NCBI RefSeq assembly: GCF_041242975.1
Contig: NZ_CP162488.1
Location: 2,594,001-2,658,000, forward strand
DNA from: Xanthomonas sp. DAR 35659
GTDB taxonomy: Bacteria > Pseudomonadota > Gammaproteobacteria > Xanthomonadales > Xanthomonadaceae
Direction of reading: 5' to 3'
Length of the DNA: 64,000 bases
Shown here: piece after piece, positions 51,301 through 57,803 of the stretch
Position numbering within the stretch: position 1 is the stretch's first letter
Layout: each line of letters begins with the position of its first letter
Translations under genes and position numbers: made by a program
The notes under the pieces: generated by a model
What the model saw: the letters and a program-made list of their open reading frames with translations, nothing else
Databases searched by the model: none
What the model was told of the DNA's origin: nothing

Positions 51301-54300
51301 CGCCCATGCGTTGCGGCGGCATGGTCCGCCAGAAACTCCCGCAGCGCGATCTCCACCGATGCGCCATCGGCGGCGATGTGGTGAACGCCGAGCAGGAGCA
51401 CGGCCTCTCGATGGCCCAGGGTGATCAAGCGGGCGCGGAACGGATAGTCGCGCCCCAGATCGAAAGGCCTTCGCGCGAACGCCTCGTGCTCGGCCGTCGC
51501 GGCCTGTACGCGAAGCGCCTCTTCTCCGGTGCTCGCATCCACCTGTTCCAGGCACCAGCCCTGTACGGGAAGGAGGACCTGCACCAGGCCTTCGTCGCCA
51601 TCACGAAAGACGGTCCGCAACGCGTGATGTCGCTCGACCAGACGCGCCAGCGCTGTCTGCAGGACATCGACATGCACCTCGCCGTCGAGCCAGTAGCCGG
51701 CGGTCATGTTGTAGCGGGCGCTCCGAGGATCCTGCTGGCTGAGCAACCACAACTGTCGCTGCACCAGGCTCGCGGGGCCCGGCGCTTGGCCGTTGGCGGC
51801 TGTCGAAGACAGCCCCGGCTGCCATGCCGCCAGCTTGTCCACGCGTGCGGCCAGGTCGGACAACCGTGGGTGATTGAACAGATCCGCCGTTTCGATATGG
51901 CGGCCGGTCGCCGCGCGCAGGCGAGCGACCATCCGCACTGCGAGGACCGAATCGCCGCCCAGTGCGAAAAAGTCGCTTTGCCCGCCCAGAGCGTCGAGGC
52001 GCAGACCGAGAAGTTCCGACCAGTGCGAAGCAATCAGGCGCTCGGTGACGCTGTCCAGGGCAAGCGGTTGCTCCGCGTTTTGCGGCTCGGCCGCCGGCAA
52101 TCGTGCGATATCCAGTTTGCCGTTGGTATTGACCGGCAGCGCCGGCAGCGCCGTCAAGGCCGCCGGCACCATGTAGGCCGGCAGTTGCAGCTTGGCATGG
52201 GCACGCGCCGCCTCGAGCATGGTCGACGGATCCTCGCCCGCCTCCGCACAGAGATACGCCGACAGGTGCGCGGGGCGGTCCGCCGCGGCCGCGCGGTGTA
52301 CCACGGCGGCATCGCGCACCCCGGGGCAGGTAAGCAGGACGGAGCGGATCTCGCCCAGTTCGATGCGGTAGCCGCGCAACTTGATCTGGTCGTCGTTGCG
52401 CCCCAGGTAACGGAAGCATCCCTCCCCCATCTGCCTCACCAGATCGCCGGTGCGGTACAGGCGCGTCTCGGGCACGCCTTGCGGCACGACGAACTGGCGT
52501 GCGGTGAGTTCATCGCGATTGAGGTAGCCGGCGGCGAGCCCGGCGCCGGCGATCACCAGTTCCCCGGTCAATCCGGCCGGAATCAGGCGTTGCCAACGAT
52601 TGAGGACGTAGTGCCGGTAGCCCGGCAGCTGATCGCCGATGGCGACGCGAAGGTCGGCCGGTTCGGCGTCATCCACGCGTTTGACCAGCGAGTACACCGT
52701 CGCCTCGGTCGGACCGTAGCCGTTCCACAGAACGACACCGCAAGCCAGCAGATCCTGCGCGAGTTCCTGCGACAGGGGCTCGCCCGCGCTGATGACGCGT
52801 TGTCCTGGGCGAGGACGCCAGCCAGCGCTGCGTAGCTGCTTCAGGCGCGAGGGCGTGCTCTGCAACAACGACAACTCCGCCATGTTGGCCAAGTCGGCGA
52901 GCGCGAACGGATCGGCCAGCTGCGACGCCGAGGGAATCACGCAGGTCCCGGCCGAGCCCAGGCAGCCGAGCCATTCGACGATCGAGATATCGAAGCCGAC
53001 GCTCGACATGAACAGCCACCGCCCTCCCTCGACCGCGCCGAGCCTGGTCAGGAGGCCGGCCAGCAGGTTCCGCGCCGACCGCCGATGAATGAGCACACCC
53101 TTCGGAAGGCCGGTGGAACCGGACGTATAGAGAACATAAAGCGCAGCGTCCGCATCGACGGCCTCGCTGACGGGGCGCGCCGCATGCCCGTCGCGGTTCC
53201 ACAATTCGACCAGCGTGACCAGGCGCAGGCCCGCGGCGGGCGACAGCGGAGGCGCCATGTCGCTGACCAGTAGCGTCGCAGCGCAGTCCTCCAGGATGTG
53301 ACGCGTTCGCGCCGCCGGACTCTGTGTGTCGATGGGCACATACACGGCGCCTAGCCGGATCAGCGCCATCAGCACGATCACCAGTTCCGCCGAGTGCTCC
53401 AGCAACACGGCAACGCGGTCGCCGGCACGGACGCCGTGGTCTTGCCACAGTGCGGCAGCGATGGCATCGATCCTTTCGTCCAGCTTGGCGTAGGTCATCC
53501 GCGCGGATCCGCACTCCAGCGCGGTGCGTTGGGGGTATCGGCGAACAACCTCGGCGATCCGCCCCTCTAGGTCGAATCCCACCGTCGCCTCCATCGCGCC
53601 GTGCTGCGCTTGGCGGACAAGCGCGGCGCGCTCCTGCCGGGTGACGCAGTCCAGATCGAGCAGGGGTTGGTCCGGCGCCTCGTGCAGTTGGTCGATGAGG
53701 TAGGTCAGGCGCGCCTGGAACGCCTCGATGTGCGCGGCGGAGAAGCGCCCGAGATTGAAGTCGAGGAGAATGCTGCTGTCCGCCGATCCGCCATCCCAGA
53801 AAGTGGCCAGCAACGGATGCGGCTCATGGTCGTGCGAACAGTAGACGAGCTGCGCTGGAACGGTGGCGAACGCCAGCCCGGCCCCGGCGGGCACATAGCT
53901 GTAAGCGAAGTCGAACGGCTGCCCCTGCGGGCGTCGATTGCCTGGCTGATGGAGGATCCCGGCCAACGGATAGCGGCGATGGCGGAGCAGTTCCCGCTGA
54001 CCACGCCCGATGCGTTCGAGCAGCGAGGCCATGCCGGCATGTACGTCCAGCTCCACCACCAGGGGCAACATCTGGGTGAACAGGCCGATCTTCGCGCGCT
54101 CGCGCGCACCCTGCCGCCCGTGTTGCGGAATGCCGATCACCAGCGCGTCCGCGCTGTAGCACTGGCTGAAATAGACCGACAACACGCCGAGCAGCACGGC
54201 GTGCGCTTCCACCCCTAGCCGCGTCGCCAACTCTCCCAGCTTCCGATACAGCTGCGGCGTCACCGGCATCCGCTGTCGCACGCTGCGCCGCGCATCATCG

Positions 54301-54950
54301 GCGACGGACATCATGTCGCTGGCGAACAGGCTGTCGGGAAAGCGGGCGGCCTGGTCCGACCAGTAGCGCCGATCGCGCTCGTACTGCGCGCTTCCAAGGT
54401 AGTCGGCATCGCGCGCGGCGAGTTCCGCGTAGCTCGGTTCGTCCGCGGGCGCGAATGCGTCGGCGCCATCTTCATCGTGATAGCGGGCAAGCCTGTGGGC
54501 CCAGTTCACGAACCCCATGCCATCCACTGCGATGTGGTGCGCCATGCCTACATACCAGTAGACGCTGTCGGACAACTTCAGCAGCGCGGCGCGATGCAGC
54601 TCGGCGTCCTCGAGAGGAATGCACTGCGCGAAGAGCGCATCGATCCAAGCCTGCGCCGCGGCGTGCGGATCCCGCTGCGCGGAGAGATCGACCAGGGGGA
54701 GTTCACCGCCGACCGCATCGCCATCGATCAACGACTGTCGTGCACCATCTTGCGTGTCCGCGACATGGACCCTGATCCGGAACGCTTCGTGGGTCCGCAC
54801 CAACCGGGCATGCGCCCGTTGCAGTCGCGCCACATCGGGGTGTTGGAGCCGGATGTAGCCGCCGATGTTGTAGAGAGGATTTCCCTGTTCCTTGCACTGA
54901 TGAAGATAGATTCCGGATTGCGCGGATGACAGCGGAAACCACGTGTGCAC
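45333..54950 (-). CDS. NRPS subunit A: C-A-T-C-A-T-C-A-T (first subunit)
   Basis: NRPS of 3,205 residues and the first gene of the operon. It lacks the docking domain of the other subunits and opens straight into a C domain (LSSAQSGIYLHQ; HHIAVDGMG near 137) whose local sequence resembles the EntF-type C domain, which accepts an acyl or aryl group. Then A (YTSGSTGLPKG near 607), T (GGDSV near 996), C (HHIAADGAS near 1189), A ([11 protein letters not shown] near 1663), T (GGYSL near 2047), C (HHIAADGWS near 2243), A ([11 protein letters not shown] near 2731), T (GGHSL near 3132). The A codes read about DIVQIAGVYK (unassigned), DASTIAAVCK (Tyr or Phe) and DMKNAGMDIK (unassigned, slightly like the Orn code DMENLGLINK). 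The start is GTG at 54950, with AGGGAG six bases upstream; an in-frame ATG at 55004 has no such site. Transcription must begin in the intergenic region to the right. Confidence 0.95.
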   Translation of the reverse strand: MHTWFPLSSAQSGIYLHQCKEQGNPLYNIGGYIRLQHPDVARLQRAHARLVRTHEAFRIRVHVADTQDGARQSLIDGDAVGGELPLVDLSAQRDPHAAAQAWIDALFAQCIPLEDAELHRAALLKLSDSVYWYVGMAHHIAVDGMGFVNWAHRLARYHDEDGADAFAPADEPSYAELAARDADYLGSAQYERDRRYWSDQAARFPDSLFASDMMSVADDARRSVRQRMPVTPQLYRKLGELATRLGVEAHAVLLGVLSVYFSQCYSADALVIGIPQHGRQGARERAKIGLFTQMLPLVVELDVHAGMASLLERIGRGQRELLRHRRYPLAGILHQPGNRRPQGQPFDFAYSYVPAGAGLAFATVPAQLVYCSHDHEPHPLLATFWDGGSADSSILLDFNLGRFSAAHIEAFQARLTYLIDQLHEAPDQPLLDLDCVTRQERAALVRQAQHGAMEATVGFDLEGRIAEVVRRYPQRTALECGSARMTYAKLDERIDAIAAALWQDHGVRAGDRVAVLLEHSAELVIVLMALIRLGAVYVPIDTQSPAARTRHILEDCAATLLVSDMAPPLSPAAGLRLVTLVELWNRDGHAARPVSEAVDADAALYVLYTSGSTGLPKGVLIHRRSARNLLAGLLTRLGAVEGGRWLFMSSVGFDISIVEWLGCLGSAGTCVIPSASQLADPFALADLANMAELSLLQSTPSRLKQLRSAGWRPRPGQRVISAGEPLSQELAQDLLACGVVLWNGYGPTEATVYSLVKRVDDAEPADLRVAIGDQLPGYRHYVLNRWQRLIPAGLTGELVIAGAGLAAGYLNRDELTARQFVVPQGVPETRLYRTGDLVRQMGEGCFRYLGRNDDQIKLRGYRIELGEIRSVLLTCPGVRDAAVVHRAAAADRPAHLSAYLCAEAGEDPSTMLEAARAHAKLQLPAYMVPAALTALPALPVNTNGKLDIARLPAAEPQNAEQPLALDSVTERLIASHWSELLGLRLDALGGQSDFFALGGDSVLAVRMVARLRAATGRHIETADLFNHPRLSDLAARVDKLAAWQPGLSSTAANGQAPGPASLVQRQLWLLSQQDPRSARYNMTAGYWLDGEVHVDVLQTALARLVERHHALRTVFRDGDEGLVQVLLPVQGWCLEQVDASTGEEALRVQAATAEHEAFARRPFDLGRDYPFRARLITLGHREAVLLLGVHHIAADGASVEIALREFLADHAAATHGRDAPMPAPVRQFADFAAWQHAMLAGNAWAAQLEYWRDRLAGLPPTHALPAPRSREAGGSAPEAVDTVLARPLVDRLQAYAKRAAATEFSVLQSALALTLCKWSYSDAIVIGSPVSGRTAAEFEGSVGMFVNMLAYPHRFTRGESFADYLARFQRDAARALDHQDVPFEAIVEALQPPREAGRHPLFQVLFAFQDALPGVIDAGGLRLQRLPDPTPVAKYELECLVTRAVDGWSCRWLAAPGVMETDDLHSLANAFASALEQVVCMPDRAMAQVRLASTPSAMGQPARPATVAGVHELISAQARSRPTAVALRWGEQAVSYLELEQRSNRLARLLLQRGVRPGERVALCLPRGALQIVGTLAVLKAGAAYVPVDPGYPPARIAYLLDDAAPACVLATSALPPAVAALLQPHGVLMLDEETLDAALSVLPATAIAATEVGLSPDSDAYVIHTSGSTGQPKGVLIGHRGLINLALAQADAFGIDAHARVLQFASPSFDAAVSEWSTTLSAGAELVLVPEDVVPDAQALTAWAQRYRVTHATLPPTVLRRLSPQAWPTLTHVISAGEAVTLDEARRWATHCRFINAYGPSEATVCATIGGISARSGEVTIGRAMEGLTLYVVDRDLRPLPEGAVGELCIAGVALAKGYLNKPEQTRAAFVDLECDDGRHHRVYRTGDRVRRLADGELAFEGRLDEQVKIRGHRVECGEVEARLAAFPGIREAAVGTRDVPGGDRVLVAYLAADGEFAGDARIEALRQHLLGALPGFMVPSSFVLLDALPLNQSGKVDRKALAARDDVMAAATARRSLTATESIVRDLWVELLGPQADDPDRGFFELGGYSLLVSDALAALRSRFGIAMDYRQFFEHPTIAALAAFIDRQPRALHQEPEVAVAPVLAGGQGGSYPLSFEQQRLWFIDQLEQGSQHYNMPVVLELRGRVEPPLIEAALQRIVARHESLRTTFRTGADGAPVQLVRDDLQLRLEHRRAPRETGAEWTRRLRQQEQDTPFDLADALMLRACLLSVADDEAVLFLTLHHIAADGWSVDRLIAEFGALYGAMLEGREDPLPTLPLQYGQHAAMQRAQALDGGLEAGLQFWRARLQGVPACHSLPLDAPRGATASLRGRAWTSRIPASLAARLAELGRAHDTTLFVVLQSAFAVLVSRWSEHRDIVIGTPIANRHRAELGQLIGFFANTLVLRTDCTRNIPFGTLLRESRAAFLDGFAYQHVPFEMVVEATGTIRTAAHSPLVQLLFSYDESPQAKLASLRVPGLAVKVLDEDGPRPVKFDLELAISGGEDGLACQWLFDTHLFQPQTIERFSDTFTCLLESLLAHPALGIHEHAIVRDAEREALLAPARTLPDALIPGGSICERFERMAQQQPDAVAVIHGERQVTYTELDARARSLASWLVRNGHAAGGPVAIYMARGVELVIALLAVMKSGAAYLPIDLGYPAPRVGFILEDAQVALVLCDDATASRLSGATGAACVCKIDDALKEACAGGQDATDATLQAMPPLDERRHAYVVYTSGSTGQPKGVRVRQDSFLNLVLWYLSDYAFTPADRCLLIGSIGFDMTQKNVFTPLLAGAALVVPDDVFDPAAIAALIDATGVSVINCAPSAAAQLLESPAHWPRLTSLRLLALGGEAIRMSDLRPWLRSPLCRAQLLNMYGPSECTDIAIAGLYSRDAAASHTVTVPIGRPIPNCFAFVLNDQRQLQPRGVVGELYIGGIGVSDGYIDRDDLNLSCFPDDVLPGAGRTYRTGDLVRIDGQGVFHYIGRADHQVKIRGYRVETAEIDALVCRHPRVRHALTLAHADAAGEMSLATCIAFAAPAPDTEAADALFRQIRASLVEQLPAFIVPGRLIRVEAMPLTPNGKIDRATLLAHTRSNPGWRFVRHTREPETETEAALLAIWKELLATDAVGVDDDFFELGGHSLLVTRLASRVARDFDLEDASMSVKEFFQNPTVAAAARVIDARRSYGRLLAKERSLLAMSADLEEGTF

Positions 54951-54956
54951 TGAAAG

Positions 54957-54962
54957 CTCCCT
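54957..54962 (-). promoter_or_regulatory. Ribosome binding site of NRPS subunit A (decides GTG start)
   Basis: AGGGAG on the minus strand, six bases before GTG 54950. The competing in-frame ATG at 55004 has no purine-rich tract in front of it. The C-domain homology also begins right after the GTG. Confidence 0.7.
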
Positions 54963-55358
54963 GCTCGGCAAGAGGGCGCCAATCCAGCAGCGCCAACGGT
55001 ACATTCAGATTTTCATACGGTAGCGATGCGCCCACATGGGGCTGAGCCATGATGCCGTGCGATGCGGTGTCGAAAAACGTGGGTGATCACGTCGGCGCGG
55101 GGAAATAAAACACACCGCAATGACAGGCGCAAGTGAATTCACTGCGCAATTTTTCTTCACATTGTTTATGAATGGCGCGTGGCGTCGGCAACAGTGTTCG
55201 TGGTGTTCATCCCAGTCGCGAGGCGGATAATTTTGTCTACCAAAACGACCGAAAAAACAGCATTTCAGCCTGTACCATGCGTGCCGCACCGACGTGCAAG
55301 TGCCGATGTTCTTATCGTGTCGGAGCCGAGCTTCTCCGTCTTCGATTGCACTGTGTAT

Positions 55359-55372
55359 TGAATAAATATTCA
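55359..55372. promoter_or_regulatory. Inverted repeat TGAATA-AA-TATTCA, possible operator
   Basis: A perfect 6-bp inverted repeat around a 2-bp centre, in the AT-rich part of the NRPS upstream region and about 410 bp before the NRPS start. Its size and symmetry fit a dimeric regulator site. A chance origin in AT-rich DNA is also plausible. Confidence 0.3.
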
Positions 55373-55622
55373 TTTACGGAAGCGCCTGCGTTGGACGCAT
55401 CGCCTGATGGCAACTTGATGCGTGCACACGTCGATTGCGTTGGATTCCGTATGGCTGTGCGTCAGTGGGTAGGCGGATTTTGACGTCCGCGATGCCCTCT
55501 CTGTCGACGCCAACGCCATTATCATGACGAACGCAGTAATTATGGTGCGATGCCGCAGATTTAGGGTGCGCCATATTCGCAGCGAGAACGCGTGTGCTCT
55601 GTTCGCCTTGGGCGGGCCAAGT

Positions 55623-55649
55623 CCAATTCGGACGAGGAGTGCGAATTGG
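55623..55649. promoter_or_regulatory. Inverted repeat CCAATTCG-N11-CGAATTGG
   Basis: Perfect 8-bp arms separated by 11 bp, about 240 bp before the beta-lactamase-family start. No T-run follows, so it does not look like an intrinsic terminator. It could be an operator or an RNA hairpin in a leader. Confidence 0.35.
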
Positions 55650-55878
55650 CTCGCATGCTGCTTTCCGCGCCGCAAAGCGCTCGCGTTGCGGGTCCGCGGG
55701 ATGCTTGTCCTTACGCAGGAAGTCAACGCTGCTTTCCACCATGCGCAGGGGCGCCGCCGCTCCCTAGCCGCAGTGCGTGACGTATCGCGGGCCACGTCGT
55801 ACCATCCCTTATGTCCGGCCGGTCCGTACCGGATCGGTAAGGAAAAGGACACATACGCGACGCAATGGCTACCGTATC

Positions 55879-55883
55879 AAGGA
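55879..55883 (+). promoter_or_regulatory. Ribosome binding site of the beta-lactamase-family gene
   Basis: AAGGA seven bases before GTG 55891. It supports this start over longer in-frame options, because the signal peptide begins right after it. Confidence 0.65.
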
Positions 55884-55890
55884 ATGGATC

Positions 55891-57357
55891 GTGATAAACA
55901 TCACGCGTTTACTTTTGGCGTTACTCGCAATCCTTGTGTCCTGCACGGCGGCTGCGGACGATGGAATGGCATCCAGGCTCGACCAGCAACTGCAGAGGAA
56001 CCGGGAACGCTACGGGATCGCCGGACAGGCGCTGCTGATCGCGCACGACGGCCGCGTCCTGTACCGCGGCGCGGATGGCCAAGCGGACCTCGCCAGCCAT
56101 CGCGCGGTGACTGCCAGCGATGTGTTCCCTGCCTATTCGCTCAGCAAGTTGCTGGTGAGCACGCTGGTCATGCAACTTGTCGAAAAAGGACAGGTGGATC
56201 TGGATGCCCCCGCAAGTCGCTACCTCGCCACGCTACCTCCACGTTGGCGCGGCATCACCGTTGGCCAGTTTCTCGATCATATGTCTGGCGTGCCCGAGTA
56301 CTTCACCACGGAGCAGGGTCAGGTGGTCACGCCGCCGGGTGGCTTTCCGCCCGACGTCGATGCGCTTTTCGCGTCGCTGGCGGATGTTCCGCTGCAGTTT
56401 CCGGCGGGTACCCGCACGCTTTACACACAGACCAACTATGTCGTGCTGGCGGCGCTGCTGTCGGCGCACTACCACATGCCCTATGCACGCATCGCCGAGC
56501 AGCGCATCTTCCGCAAGCTCGGCATGCGCCATAGCACGTTGGGCACGCCGGGTTCCGGCGCGCGCGATGTCGTCACCAGCTACATCGGGCGCGACGGTGG
56601 TCTGCAGCCAATGCCGGACGTCGCGTGGCCGGCCTATGCCTATGGCCACGCCGCGCTGTATCTGACATTGGATGATCTGAAGCGCTTCCTGCAGGCCGTG
56701 ACGGCCGGCGAACTGGTGAACAAGCGCACCCTGCAACGCGCGTGGCGGCCTGTCCGCCAGGCGGACGGAACGCCCGGCTGGTTCGCCGGCGGATGGGAGA
56801 CCGGTGATGTCGACGGCTACCGGATGGTCGGACACGATGGTGGCGCGCGCGACCGCGTACGCATCCTGTTTCGTGGCGAGCCAGGGAAGGACACCTGGAT
56901 CGTGGTCTACCTGACGAACGGCAGTGTGCGAAACGTATGGTCTCGTGTACTCGTCGATAGCGCCATGGCCGCCGCTGCGCCCGAGCGCTTTCCGACTGCC
57001 GCGCTCTCGGAGTCGCTGATCAACCAAGCGACGTTGGAGCACCCTCCTGCACCGGATGTCTGGGCAGCCGATCTGCGGGCGCGCAGCACGTTGAGCGATG
57101 ATGCGCTGCAGAAGACTGTCAAGCGCACCGCCGAGAGCGTCCGAGAGAATCTTGGCATCGACACCGCCATCGGGATCTTCGCGCTCAACACCGCGCTGTT
57201 TCCCGAGGCTGCGGCGACATGGTCGGATCTGGCCACCGCACATGCCAGCCGCGGGGACCAGGCCGCCGCCAGCGTGTTCTCAGCGAAGGCGCGTGAAATC
57301 GAACGCATGCATCTCCAATCGGCAGGCACCGAGGGCAAGGCAACAACTAGACCGTAG
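55891..57357 (+). CDS. Exported serine hydrolase, beta-lactamase (class C-like) family
   Basis: A 488-residue protein of the serine beta-lactamase/penicillin-binding family (esterases, D-peptidases, class C enzymes). The N-terminus is a signal peptide (LLLALLAILVSC). LVSC fits a lipobox, so it may be a lipoprotein; ordinary Sec cleavage just after is the alternative. The catalytic SxxK is SLSK, about 80 residues in. The usual YSN position reads YTQ in LYTQTNYVVLAALL, so Asn is replaced by Gln. The third motif, normally KTG or HTG, is HDG in MVGHDGGARDR. A C-terminal stretch of about 130 residues is helical and TPR-like (ALFPEAAATWSDLATAHASRG). It lacks the three C-terminal membrane helices of ClbP-type prodrug peptidases. 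It is divergent from the NRPS operon; a role in peptide maturation or self-protection is possible but unproven. Confidence 0.85.
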   Translation: MINITRLLLALLAILVSCTAAADDGMASRLDQQLQRNRERYGIAGQALLIAHDGRVLYRGADGQADLASHRAVTASDVFPAYSLSKLLVSTLVMQLVEKGQVDLDAPASRYLATLPPRWRGITVGQFLDHMSGVPEYFTTEQGQVVTPPGGFPPDVDALFASLADVPLQFPAGTRTLYTQTNYVVLAALLSAHYHMPYARIAEQRIFRKLGMRHSTLGTPGSGARDVVTSYIGRDGGLQPMPDVAWPAYAYGHAALYLTLDDLKRFLQAVTAGELVNKRTLQRAWRPVRQADGTPGWFAGGWETGDVDGYRMVGHDGGARDRVRILFRGEPGKDTWIVVYLTNGSVRNVWSRVLVDSAMAAAAPERFPTAALSESLINQATLEHPPAPDVWAADLRARSTLSDDALQKTVKRTAESVRENLGIDTAIGIFALNTALFPEAAATWSDLATAHASRGDQAAASVFSAKAREIERMHLQSAGTEGKATTRP

Positions 57358-57803
57358 TACGCCTCGCTTGTGCTGCCTGCGCCGCCAGGTTCGCACAGGC
57401 ACGTTCTGCGCAGCGATTGGATGCGTTCCCCGCCAAGCGCGTAGCGGTCGCGCGGCGAACCGTTCGGAGAGGTCACTCCATAGCACATCCGGGCGTTTCC
57501 CTCGGAGGCGATGCCGCGGATCGTGTCGTCATGCGTCGTAGTTCGCCGAGGGACCATCGCCAGATGCGGTCGCTGGCCGCAGCGGCATGCATGGCGCCTT
57601 TCTGACCACGCAAAACGTCTACAAGGCACTCCGTTCGGCGACATCGCGGTATCGGAAGATAGTCACTGCGCCAATGGTTCAAGTCCGCCTGGCGCGCGCC
57701 ATGGCGCCATCACCGCCTCACTGCGTGCGCGTTGGCTGGGCGAATGCCCGGATCGCCGTCTTTCGACATCCCATCTGCGACACCTCCGCCAAGGACACGA
57801 GAT
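57358..57803. other. Intergenic region before the effector gene
   Basis: 446 bp with no supported gene on either strand. I looked for a small immunity protein, for example a lipoprotein with a signal peptide, and found none. No clear terminator follows the hydrolase stop. A Shine-Dalgarno AAGGA (57791-57795) lies at the right end. Confidence 0.5.

Larger units (their letters stand above)
54951..55890. other. Divergent intergenic region, NRPS operon / beta-lactamase-family gene
   Basis: About 940 bp with no gene that I can support. The middle (roughly 55080-55600) is visibly richer in A and T than the rest of the window. It must hold the promoter of the leftward NRPS operon and that of the rightward hydrolase. 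I could not pick a convincing -35/-10 pair for either. Open frames on the minus strand here (55005-55373 and 55370-55852) have odd composition, with many Cys, His and Arg, and show no recognisable domain. Two inverted repeats are listed separately. Confidence 0.6.

Noticed and set aside
54951..55004. ATG 55004 as start of subunit A
   Set aside because: It has no ribosome binding site, and the extra 18 residues do not resemble a C domain. GTG 54950 has AGGGAG upstream.
54703..55050. Frame starting MAQPHVGASLPYENLNVPL on the minus strand
   Set aside because: The first 35 residues look protein-like, but the frame then runs out of phase through the subunit A C domain. I see no evidence of a frameshift or a known domain.
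55005..55852. Minus-strand open frames in the divergent intergenic region
   Set aside because: Unusual composition, no domain and no ribosome binding site.
55891..57357. ClbP-type prodrug-activating D-peptidase
   Set aside because: The protein lacks the three C-terminal membrane helices, and the first module of the synthase is not an N-acyl-D-Asn module.
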